Source: Lepas anatifera
Taxonomy: Eukaryota; Arthropoda; Thecostraca; Lepadidae
Length of the DNA: 64,000 bases
Direction of reading: 5' to 3'
Assembly: GCA_034440635.1 (NCBI GenBank)
Contig: JAOTON010001685.1
Location: 430,001-494,000, forward strand
Shown: positions 1-12,400 of the stretch, piece by piece
Position numbering within the stretch: position 1 is the first letter of the stretch
Layout: each line of letters begins with the position of its first letter
Program-made: the position numbers and the translations under genes
The notes under the pieces: generated by a model
Databases searched by the model: none
What the model was told of the DNA's origin: nothing
The model's input: only the letters and a program-made list of their open reading frames with translations

Positions 1-151
1 CAGGGCGTGCCGCGACTTGTAATATTTTATGTTCTGGTGGTGTTAACGTAAGGGTACTGTTGTCGTTGGGATCGCGGAGGGGGCACGCCTGGCTACCCGT
101 TTAAATGGATGGCGGACCTTTTCTAGCAATAGAATTGCATGTATTTAAAAA

Positions 152-301
152 GACAAAGTTAATCCAAAAGGTCCCGGTATCAAGGATTTATCTCCCGACA
201 AAGTTAATCCAAAAGGTCCCGGTATCCGAGGATTTATCTCCCGACAAAGTTCATCCACAAGGCGCCGGGACGTGCCTCGCTAACGCGCCGCCTTTCGACA
301 G
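152..301 (+). repeat. Three tandem copies of the semaphorin exon-1 acceptor junction
   Basis: Units of about 45 bp begin with GACAAAG at 152, 197 and 243; the real junction GACAG|AATCC begins at 297. In each unit GACAAAGTTAATCCAAAAGG followed by TCCCGG parallels the acceptor plus the first exon bases (AATCCATCTATAAGGTGCCGG). The decoys have lost the AG at the junction position. Confidence 0.75.
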
Positions 302-414
302 AATCCATCTATAAGGTGCCGGGCGACGACACTCAGTTCTACGCCGTCTTCACCACCTCCATGAACGGCCTGATGGGCTCTGCCGTCTGCTCCTTCACCC
401 TCAGGGACATTCAG
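302..414 (+). CDS. Sema2a: Semaphorin exon (Sema domain blades)
   Basis: Acceptor AG at 300-301 and donor CAG|GTACGA after 414. The 113-bp exon starts with the last two bases of a codon and ends in phase 0. It encodes the Sema strand series ESIYKVPGDDTQFYAVFTTS and GSAVCSFTLRDIQ. The start of this exon is echoed in three upstream tandem copies (see the repeat at 152-296). Confidence 0.9.
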
Positions 415-3400
415 GTACGAACCTTCAGTAGCTGTCTGGATCTCTGCTGAGCTCCTGGGAAGAATTTCTGACATACATTGACCGTATTGTTAGTGTCTGT
501 CTGGTTAGCTTGACTCCACTCTGTATTTGCTAAGTTTTCTAGCTTTTGGGAGTGTAGGGTTTTTGAAATGGGTTTTGTTTGGGCACCTTTGTAAAAAATA
601 ACTTGCTTTTGAAACGCATTATCGTGATTGACCTGACCAGCTATAAATCACGCTGTGAAACGAAATCTGACAGATGCATTTTTGTCCATCTACTTGCTTT
701 AAATTGTTCTAGTAGTGATCTGACCCACCAGGCTTTCAGGTGATAGATATGCATATAACAGGTTTAACAAACATGTTCCTTTCCCAATTGGCACCTTGAT
801 AAATAGCTTTACGTGCAACTTTATTAATTCGTTCTTTGGGTGGGGACTAAGATGGGCATAACCTGCGATTGTGCTGGGTCCAGTCGGCGCCAGTGCCGGC
901 ACATGCCCCCATTCTGCCGTCTAATCTGCCGTAATCCCTGGTCATCGGCGTCGTTGCGGCGATTTGAGCGCCGCTGGAGCGGCGGCCGCTCCCGAGAACC
1001 GCCGCCGACGCCGACGCAAACCGCCACCGGACAGGCGAGCGCGCGCTGCGTGCCTGGGGCCACTGCCGGCACCGACGCCGCCTTAACGGAGCCCCCTAGG
1101 TCACAACCGGCGGCCTGATTATATGGCCGGTACTGCTCGGTTCCAGGGAGCGCCGACTGCCGTTCGCCTGGAACAGTGCACACCCAGTGGAGGGCAGGCG
1201 TGACACGCCCAAATGTGGACCGATGGGTTCACAGAAGCGGTTTTGTTTTAGTGACGCGCTGTTGGTGTGGACGCTGGCTGCTGATTGGTCCAAGTCTTCC
1301 GAGAAGGCAGCAGCAGCTGCTTTATATGCCCGGCGCCGAACATCACGCCGTCGCGTGCTTTGGAGAATCGCTGCCGCACGCATGGATTGGGCCGTGCCAG
1401 CAAATCGAAATGTCTGGCCTCACTTCTGGTGTTCTATCATGAGAGGTCTATAGCTATCCTGAGTCAGGAAAGCTATTCCCTGCTCGGCACGCGCGGTGCT
1501 CCGGGCTTATCTGGCTTTGATGTGATGGCTCACCAGTCGTCCCCGCACTCTAGTGTCCACGTTACGAGTAACATGTGCGGGAGAGTGCTGTTTAAAACTG
1601 ACACGGGGTACCTTGTGACGACCTGTGGCGAGTTATGACATGACTAGGAGTGACAGTTATGATCCTGCACAGCAGCGTCTCCATATTGGCCTTGTGCCTG
1701 ATCGTGGCGCTGAATAATTGGGGACCAAATCTGACGTTTTAATGAAGATCTCGTGTCACAGAATCTTCTGTTTGGTAGTTATTTTCCGGGAACTTGGTGT
1801 TTTCGAAATCCCACACTTTTTAACGAGACCATCTTTATGCCATTTTCAAACCCTGCAATTCTTGCAAGTAAACTATCCTTTTACCGTTCTCATGCATGCA
1901 TCCTCTAGCATTTTCGGCAGCAACAAGACTCGATTCTGATACGTTGCCCAGGCATGCTGAACTTGTTAAGAACTGAAGCTGCCTCTGTGCGACCTCTCAC
2001 ACAGAGCGTTCGCTTCACTGATGGCAGCCTTACTGGTCAGAGGCTCACTTTACTGATGGCAGCCTTACTGGTCAGAGCGTTCGCTTCACTGATGGCAGCC
2101 TAACTGGTCAGAGGTTCTCTTCACTGATGGCAGTCCCACTGGTCAAAGGTTCTCTTCACTGATGTCAGTCCCACTGGTCAGAGGTTCACTTCACTGATGG
2201 CAGCCTTACTGGTCAGAGGTTCACTTCACTGATGACAGCCTTACTGGTCAGAGGCTCGCTTCACTGATGGCAGCCTTACTGGTCAGAGATTCACTTCATT
2301 GATGGCAGCCTCACTGGTCAGAGGCTCACTTCACTGATGGCAGCCCCATTAATGGTAGCCCCACTGGTCAGAGACGGCCACGGTGGGACCCGCTGCCTGG
2401 GCTTCCGTGGCACGGCGCGGCACACGTAGCGATGCTTGGACGTACCTGCCAGTGGTCGACTGGGACGGCGGTGCTCCTAAATTTTTGATGGTGCCCTCTG
2501 ACCCAGAGTGCTCCGCTGTGGCTTGCTCTGCCCGGCTTAGTGCGGTTACTGCAGCGGGGGGAGGATGCGACACTCGTGAATGATCGAGATGGACCAGGTC
2601 GGACGCCCCATCAGCAGTAAATGTGCCGAAGATCCGGCCTGTTGCTATTCCTGCTCTTCGTCGGGGAGATAGCTACCCAAAGACCAGCTTTTACCACCCT
2701 TTAAGAATCCTCAAGTTGGTCTATACCTTTCACCCCGTATCGACTGTGGTCGCTCCGGACCTTCAGTTCTCCCGCACAGATGTTGGTGTCTGTTTTTTGC
2801 TCAATCACTCCTTACACAACATGACGAGGTTTCAATTGAGAGTTTAACACGCGCATTGACGGGGGTCTGAGCCACCTTCGCATTGACGGGGGGGGCGGGT
2901 ACCCGCCCCTAAGATCTCGAGAACCACGGTAGTTAGCGAAAAGCGGTAAACGGCATTGGGCTGCCCATCCACTTCTCCATCGAAAACATTTGAATCATTT
3001 TTTGCCAGGTCATTTAAGGTCACGAGAGGTCAAAACATGCCCGTCATAGGGATAACATGTAAAATTCAGTTTTTCGGGCATTACATCTGAACAAGTAAAG
3101 ATAGAGCAAAACGACTTGAACTATATGAATCCTCTTAGCAAGCCGAATCGAATGATATATAATTTGACCTTGCTAGGTCAAATCAAGGATTTGACTTGAC
3201 CTGAGGTTAGGTCAGGGTCAAATTATATAAATGCATATCATTAGAACCGCAAAGCCCAGGCGAGTCTAATGCAGCTAAAATAAATGCTCTATCACCATCC
3301 GTTACTGAGTTATTCCGTAAAAACCATTTTTCCATGTATTTCAATGGAGAGGTCATGCCTCGTACCTGACCTCAGGTCATCGATATCAAAATACCGGAAC

Positions 3401-6400
3401 ATATGTTAGAGAACTCGGTGGGGCCATTATGTGATGTGAGTTTCAATCGGATAAGTTCCCCTGCTCCGACTTATGCTATCTTAAACTTTTTTGAGGTCGG
3501 GTCACTTGACCTGTACTGGTGACCTGACCTGAGATGACCTAACCTTAAAATTTTCCAGAAGTTGTAAAATGATGAGGAAAGGTATCCAGTACGGCGGGCT
3601 ACGCGCGTTTTCTATCTCCGAAAACGCGAGGGGGGTCCGCCGTGGTGTTAATGTTGTTTATCTTCTAACTATTTTTTTATGCTGTGCGACTTGATTTCTA
3701 TGTAGGCTATGGTCCAACTAAAATAATTTGATTGTTATGGCTTTCTCGAAAAAAGCTACCTGCAGTGGCTTTGCGTGGAAAATATCATCTCCGTCTTTGC
3801 GTGGGACGATCATCTCCGTCTGAATCGAATGGTGACTTCAGGGCTGAAGAATCGCCCGCTTTTGAAAGGCGCAGCAGCGACCAGTATTCTTCATGAGGGA
3901 ATGCAAGCTCATCGGCAGACGTCTGCCCGAGTTCCCCTTCTGCGTCAGCGTCACCACCTGCAGTCTCTTTGAGACCTTCTCTATGTGTATTTTCATCACT
4001 CATATCTCCCTGAAACCACAGAGGATGTGTGCATGCTGTGTACAGGCTCACCATCCGCAGTCTCCCTGAGATCCCCTCTGTGTACAGGTTCACCATCCGC
4101 GATCTTCCTGAGATCCCCTCTGTGTACAGGTTCACCATCCGCGATCTTCCTGAGATCCCCTTTGTGTACAGGTTCACCATCCGCGATCTTCCTGAGATCT
4201 CCTCTGTGTACAGGCTCACCATCTACAGTCTTCCTGAGAGCCCCTCTGTGTACAGGTTCACCATCCGCGATCTTCCTGGATCCCCTTTGTGTACAGGTTC
4301 ACCATCCGCGATCTTCCTGAGATCTCCTCTGTGTACAGGCTCACCATCTACAGTCTTCCTGAGAGCCCCTCTGTGTACAGGCTCACCATCCGCGATCTTC
4401 CTGAGATCCCTTCTGTGAACAGGCTCACCATCTACAGTCTTCCTGAGAGCCCCTCTGTGTACAGGCTCACCATCTACAGTCTTCCTGAGAGCCCCTCTGT
4501 GTACAGGCTCACCATCCGCGATCTTCCTGAGATCCTTCTGTGTACAGGTTCACCATCCGCGATCTTCCTGAGATCCCCTCTGCGTACAGGCTCACCATCT
4601 ACAGTCTTCCTGAGAGCCCCTCTGTGTACAGGCTCACCATCCGCGATCTTCCTGAGATCCCCTCTGTGTACAGGTTCACCATCCGAGATCTTCCTGAGAT
4701 CCCCTCTGTGTACAGGTTCACCATCCGCGATCTTCCTGAGATCCCCTCTGTGTACAGGCTCACCATCTACAGTCTTCCTGAGGCCCCTCTGTGTCATCTT
4801 CCTGAGAGCCCCTCTGTGTACAGGCTCACCATCCGCGATCTTCCTGAGATCCCTTCTGTGAACAGGCTCACCATCTACAGTCTTCCTGAGGCCCCTCTGT
4901 GTACAGGCTCACCATCTACAGTCTTCCTGAGAGCCCCTCTGTGTACAGGCTCCCATCCGCGATCTTCCTGAGATCCCTTCTGTGTACAGGTTCACCATCC
5001 GCGATCTTCCTGAGATCCCCTCTGCGTACAGGCTCACCATCTACAGTCTTCCTGAGAGCCCCTCTGTGTACAGGCTCGCCATCCGCGATCTTCCTGAGAT
5101 CCCCTCTGTGTACAGGTTCACCATCCGAGATCTTCCTGAGATCCCTCTGTGTACAGGTTCACCATCCGCGATCTTCCTGAGATCCCTCTGTGTACAGGCT
5201 CACCATCTACAGTCTTCCTGAGAGCCCCTCTGTGTACATCTTCCTGAGATCCCCTCTGTGTCAGGCTCACCATCTAGTCTTCCTGAGAGCCCCTCTGTGT
5301 ACAGGCTCACCATCTGCAGTCTTCCTGAGAGCCCTCTGTGTACAGGCTCACCATTGCAGTCTCCTGAGATCCCCTCTGTGTACAGGTTCACCATCCGCGA
5401 TCTTCCTGAGATCCCCTCTGTGTACAGGTTCACCATCCGCGATCTTCCTGAGATCCCCTCTGCGTACAGGCTCACCATCTACAGTCTTCCTGAGAGCCCC
5501 TCTGTGTACAGGCTCACCATCCGCGATCTTCCTGAGATCCCCTCTGTGTACAGGTTCACCATCCGCGATCTTCCTGAGATCCCCTCTGTGTACAGGTTCA
5601 CCATCCGCGATCTTCCTGAGATCCCCTCTGTGTCAGGCGCACCATCGCAGTCTTCCTGAGAGCCCCTCTGTGTACAGGCTCACCATCCGCGATCTTCCTG
5701 AGAGCCCCTCTGTGTACAGGCTCACCATCCGCGATCTTCCTGAGATCCCTTCTGTGAACAGGCTCACCATCTACAGTCTTCCGGAGAGCCCCTCTGTATC
5801 AGGCTCACCATCCGCGATCTTCCTGAGATCCCTCTGTGTACAAGCTTACCATCTGCGTCTCCTGAGATCCCCTCTGTGTACAGGCTCACCATCTGCGTTC
5901 CTGAGACTCTCTGTGTACAGGCGCACCATCTGGTCTTCTGAGAGCCCCTCTGTGTACAGGTTCACCATCTACAGTCTCCCTGAGATTCCCCTGCGTGCAC
6001 AGTCTCACCATCCGCTGTCCGCCTGATATCCCCTTTTGTGTGCAGGCGGCGTTTGATGGGAAGTTTAAGGAGCAGAAAACCTCTAGTTCGGCCTGGTTGC
6101 CAGTGAGCCGATCTTCGGTCCCGGAGCCCCGGCCCGGACAGTGTGTGAACGACACCCGAACGCTTCCAGGTGAGAACTTCCTCCGTCACGCACTGACGGG
6201 GAGTCAGTATTCAGCGCAACACTGTCAGCTCGCTATATACCCATGGCAGCTGAAGCGCCCTAGCCCCCCCCGACACTGTCACCTTTCCAGCCCGTTTCTT
6301 TCCGCCTAAAGCCTAGCGGGTTGGAATAATTTTTCATTAAAAGGGAAGAGGGTTCCGTTCCACTGCCTGTGTCATGTAGAGTATATCTCATTCATCTTCC

Positions 6401-9400
6401 TAGCCTATGTATTGTCGTTGGTCGTTTGAGCTGCGTAGTTACTTTCAAATCTAAAATGAAAGTAGTTTCCGAGCAGTGTGCCAGATGACCTGCCTGGGCA
6501 GAAACCACTGTTGTTCCTTCCTTAAGCGACAAAATATGCTGAATGATGCACCTCAATGATAATTTTAGAAGGAGAACGGGTACTTAAAAATTATGGTTTT
6601 ATATTCCGAGTAATATCACTTTTGGAGGGAAATCTACCCCGGCCTCCAATCCACATTCGATGGCTTTTCGTTTGCGCGTTTGTGACTCACTGATCAGCGA
6701 TATATCAATATGTATTGTGCCTGTTTTCTTTTGTATACACTATTGAGTTGATAAATATTTTCACGGGTAAATTTATCACTTGTGAAAAACGTTCACTTCG
6801 TTTGAACGCATACCCATACATTTTTTCCCTTGTGTCGCCAGTGTGTCACCAGTGTGTCAGAACCACATGGCGTTTGTGTGTGTGTTTTTTCCGGGAGCAG
6901 CGAGAAAAACAAATGTACATTTTCAATGTGTGTTCGGAGCAAACTATTACATAGGCTGCTTTGGCTGACACACTAGGCACCACAGCAACAAAACGATGAA
7001 TGATCGTCAAACCAAAGAAATCACAAATGGGTCCGCATCATGTCATCCCTCACTCCCCTTCCGAGTAGAAGGCAGGAAAAAATAAGTACAGTGCCCTCTG
7101 CGTCTTCAGCAACCTGATCGCCTGGTGTGTAGATCCAAAAGGATTCAAAAATTGATGAAGACAGAATGTACCAAAACTGTCTTTTCCTACCTACTGGATG
7201 CTCCGAAAGAAAGAGATGGAGGCCCTGGAGCTCAAGAAGAGCATGGCCTCCCTCACAATGCTCTCCAAGTAGAAGTTTGTGCAATCAAGGAGCGGGTGGA
7301 ATTGTGAAGCAAGCAGAGTACGTGAGTGCCTCTGGGGACAACCTGATGAATACAACCTTTTCACTTACTCATGAAGGGTTTAAAGAGCCAAGGCATTGGG
7401 TCAACTTGAACCATCGGACACAATTAGTCTAGAAAATGCCTGACTCTCAAAAGCCCCAACATCGCATCTAATGAAGCTCACCACCGACGTTCTGGCTGTG
7501 CCGAAAAAGGCTTGAAAAAGTTGAAGTGATTAAAATCAACGGAAACCACAACCGTGCGGCTGATGGCTTTGGCTGCATAGGCCAAAAAAATCGTCTGCCT
7601 AATAATCGGAATATTTTTAGGCGGGATTATGGTGATGCACACGCCACCGGATCCTGGGGCAGTCATGCAGAACACCTGGCTAATGCATCGTCGCTCCCTG
7701 GGAGAGGCGCAATTAGAGGCTGTCCAGGTTGTAGAGTGGTACTGCATGGCTGGAATAATGAAGTCCGAGCTCACCCGTCGGCTATAGTCCGGGCAATTTG
7801 CACATCCAGGGTGTTAAAGTGAACCACCTTGTGATCCCAGCCGCCAAATGGGGACCTGAACCATCAGAATAAAAAGTGATAGCAGATTTATCAGCCCTCT
7901 CTCAGTTTCAGCATACTCCGTAACCTTCCTTGCGGTTCAGAGGTACCTCACAAGGCTAACCCGAAAGAGAGTATTTGGATGGGGTTCGGACATGCTCGCT
8001 GGAGAGCTAGCTGATGATCAAGTACTAGCTGGAGCGATAAAGTACCAGCTGACGCACTGAAATATATGTCCTAGTGTTTTCATAACTCTGCCAGTTTGGT
8101 TTGGATACTGTGTCTGTTGTTTAACCTCGCCCCACCGGGGTCCGGCGTCACCTTTCCCCACCGGGGCCATCGATCCCCTCTAACTCCGAAATATGGGCGT
8201 TAGCGCAAATCTGCAAAGTGCACTAGAAGCTCGCGTGAATTCAGTAGAAATTACTTCACATGTTTTAGTGCTCAGGTCAATGGTTTGACCTCAGAGGTCA
8301 AATTAGGTCAAGATCGGCTATTTTCACTCACATATGCAATGCTTAGCAAACTGGGCATAACTCTTATGCCATTAGAGCTATTGAGATCTGGTAAAGTACA
8401 TTTGATAGAAATTGCCAGACCTTTTTCCGCTATATGAAACGTAAAAACCTGCCGCCAGTGGTTTGACCTCCAGAGGTCACCTCGTGACCTAATATGACCT
8501 GAGGTCACGAGTGTACCTTGCGTATATCAAATGAAGCAGTGACAAGGCAAAAGATGGTTTTGTTTCACCGTCTAGCTTAATTAGGTAAAGTATTGTCAAA
8601 TACTGTTTTGACCCCTTACTTGGATGACCTTGAGAGGTCAAGAGCAAATATGGCCCTGGAATCCGTAAGTGTCCAAGAACGTTTTCTGATCAAGCTGAGC
8701 ATTTGCAACCATTTTGTGACTTTTAGATCACAAGACAGCTTTTCCTATGCTTTTTCAATAAGAGTCACCTCGTGACCTGACCTCGGCACGAAATCGAAAA
8801 ATTCTATATACACTTTAGACCCTAGAGGGGTCTAGTGTGAAGTTTCAATTGATCGACTTTGAAATGTAGCTCTTAGAGAGCTCTAAGTTGAAGTGAGGTG
8901 ACCTTGTTGACCTCGTCTGGTGACCTGACCTTGGGTGAACTGGGGTAAAATTTGATGGTGGGAAATGATGCAGTGAGAGGTAGAGCCTCAACCGCGGTGC
9001 TGCGCCGTTGTTCTGCTATCCCAAAACCTTGGTTCTCCCCGTGGGTTAACCTTTCAATGTCGATGTTCGCTGGTTTTTAATAGCACAATACGTGCTAAGG
9101 TCATAAGGTGTAGCCAATTCATTGTGTTGGAAGGTATTTCGTGCATCAAATTACACTTAATCAGAGACCCCGCCGGGACGTCTGGTGTAGGAAAGAGCGC
9201 TCTACCCACTGAGTGACGCACCTCCTCAAAGTCGTGTGGCCTAGTGGTGTCTTAAACTTTGTCCATCATTGTAATATTTTCCTGTACTTTATATTTTTCT
9301 AACCGAGCCCCTCCCGCAGACACTGTGCTGACGTTCATCCAGTCTCACCCCCTGCTGGACGGTGCGGTGGCGCATAACAACCACAAGCCGGTATTCTACA

Positions 9401-12400
9401 AGCGGGACCTCATCTTCACGCACGTTGTGGTCGACAAGGTGACCTCGGGCACATTCGGCAGCGCGCGCGAGTACACCGTCTACTACGCCGGCTCCAGTGA
9501 GTGGTTTGCTGGACAGTGTCGGCTGGTGCGGGTCTGCTCTCGGTTGGTGCGGTCGGCACGGCTCTGCTCTCCTCCGGCGCGGGCTGTTCCGTCGGCAGGA
9601 TTTGGCCGGCCTGCCCACGCCTGTATGGATTCGCAGGAAACGTTGTCATTTGACATATAGAGTTGGTGCGTTGTCGGATGTGGGATATCACCAGTTGTGG
9701 TTGATGGGTCTGAGTAGCCAAATTGCTGCCGACTAGTGAATTCATTGACAGGTAAATAAATCCCCGAATCCCACTAAGAAATGGACGATGAGGTGCTGTA
9801 ACAAATTTTTCATAAATACATTTAGGATCAGAATCAAGACTTGGCCTTTGGGCCAGACTTAAGAACATTTTGGTCCATAATAATGGAAGTGGACTTGAAT
9901 ACGAATTGTTTAAAACTCTTTTTTAGGCTCTGCATTTAAAAAGTAGTTATTTGAAAGCAATGTTTATTGATAAAAAAAACGGAAGTGGCCCGAATACACA
10001 ATATAAGTGCTGTAAGAACATGAAGAACATAGACAAGACTTAGGTATATTCAGATAATTCTAACTTTCGTCATGCTACTTAGGGACTTAATTTATTTTAT
10101 ATTGCAACCACTTGTGAAATATCCCAGGACTGGCTATCAACGTTGTTGAAATTTTTCCCCAGTGTGCTAACACCATCGAGAGTGACTTCTGGAACCGTAC
10201 AGAAAGCATGCTAATTATATAATCGTACTGTTACTGGGACTGTGCAGAGGCAAGGGATGGCACTATTTTGATAGTGTAGATAAAGTGAGCGTTCGAAAAT
10301 AGCTTGGTGTCTGATGCGGTTTGGCCTATTTCATCGTCGATAGGTAACCTGATGAGTAGACATAGCTTCCACCTCAGTAGGACATCTGCGGCAAGGCATT
10401 TTAGTGTATCCACTGAAGGATCGAAGGCGCCATTGGAGTCGCCCAAAAAGAGCTCAAGTGGTCATTTGGCCCTACAACCCATGCGATCTGATAAAAGCGT
10501 GAAAGTTGTTGGAATAGGGCTTACCACTTTATCGACTGAGATTTGATGATTTCTAATTCAGATGGTATTTCTGTTAGGTTCCAATATGACAACACAACTT
10601 CACACAGTTTTGTCATGCTTATATGTGTTTACAGGGTATGGTGTGCTTGTGGTTCCCTTATCTGAGTATCCGGTGCTACCGCCGGTCAGCAGTGACCCAA
10701 AATAGGTTTTGCGCAAGGGTGTCGGGTGGAAAATTCAGCTCGGAATGTATGGCGAGTGAGTGGAAAATTCCCTTCAAATGTATGGTGGAGTAAAAGTTTT
10801 CCAATTTTTTTACTCAGGTGGTGAACTCTCAGATCCCTTGTTTGAACTAAGGGATGGATATTTTGTTTAATTTTTTCTAAGTAAATATTTTTAAATCGTC
10901 CCCAAGCAGCATTTTTTTACCATTACCATGTGAAAAATTTGGGTTAAGCAGGTAAATCTTTACCAACTGAAACCTCCTGATGCAGTCTCCAATTATTGTT
11001 TAGGGCATTGGCGTGTTGCCACAAAAAAACTTTTTTGGGGGCCTCTGAAACCGACCTTCGGGTGAAAGAACTCTGGGAGCCACCAAGACTAACATTTGTG
11101 GGATAAATACCAACTCTTCTGCCCCTCCTCTCCTCTCCCACATGACCAGCTCTAAAAAGCCTCTGAGATGAAATATCGGGGCCCTTAGACAAACTGCAGA
11201 GGAGGCCTCCGATACCGGCAGGTGGTGAAAAATAAAGAAGATATTTGCCTAAATTTATTGTCTAAGCATAAACTGTACAGTTTTTCTGTCCGGGACAACG
11301 CCCCTCCTTTACCTATAGTTATCAGAATTTTGGAGGCCACTTCTGACCTCAATCACTGCACCTCGCATACACCTATGCTAGGGCCTAGTAGAGCCTTGGC
11401 TTACACTTAACTAACCCAGACGAAACTACAAACTTTCTATCATGGCAATAAACTCTTCCAGACCCTTGCTAAGAGTTCCTTTTATTTACCTGTCAATTCC
11501 CCTGCTCCTCTTCACATACATTTTCACCTTCCTTCATATGAATGTGCTGCATCGAAGCTACAGCAGCCTCGTGTCTTTCTGTTATTTCTTCCTTTCGTCT
11601 ACAATCAGCCAGGCGCGGCGGGTTGCGACACCGTCAGAGCGACTCCTACTTTAAATTTCTGATCTCTTGCTGCTTGCCGGTCGCCTGAGCTACATAATTT
11701 GCTTTTTGAAAATTGTTATAAAATAACTTTCTAAATCCCTTATAGGCCAGAAAATTCTACAACTAAAAGCACACAAAGCGGAAGACTAACAATGTTTTGT
11801 CAATAACGAATATGCAACCTGTCTTTCAAAAAGCCTAAAGATGCCGCTTTTATTTACTAGATGTAAAGACGGCGTTTTGGTAAGTCCACGCCGTAGACCA
11901 GCCATACAAAAAAGTGCCGATATTTGAAGGGTAACTGGGTGCATTCTTGTTGCCAAAAAATTCATTTAATGAAAATGTAGAGTTTCAATGTATTCAAATA
12001 CCGGACACTTTCAGTTCAACTTAAATATCAGCGTATTTATGCCTAGGGTGTCGTTGGGTGTCGTGAGTGGATTTGGGTGTCACACGGCGTGGACGCAGCA
12101 ATGAAGGGCTGATACGGATAAAATGATTTTCTTCGCAATAAATGGCCAATTTTCTACGATACATTGTCAAAAAATATGCTGCTTATCATACAAATTTCAA
12201 GATAATTGCTTTTAACAACAAGATGACCAAAAATGGTTTTTCACTATTCTCGGTACCAGAAATACAAAAATAACTTTTCAAGGACGTCAGCCTAGAAATC
12301 ATGTGCACAGATAAACTGCTTTCCAGAAATGTATCTCTCAAAGTGGTTGGCTCTTTTTTTGGCAGCACAAGGCTAGGGTGTCTAATTTTCCACTCACCAA

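Noticed and set aside
840..1118. CpG-rich open frames as an extra semaphorin exon
   Set aside because: Exons 1 and 2 join in phase directly and match conserved semaphorin sequence with no gap.
4030..5660. Long open frames of 79-278 codons on both strands, looking like a repetitive protein
   Set aside because: They are products of the 42-bp unit (divisible by 3) and lie inside an intron whose flanking exons join in phase.
4030..6045. CRISPR-like array
   Set aside because: There are no spacers; units are head to tail. The genome is eukaryotic.
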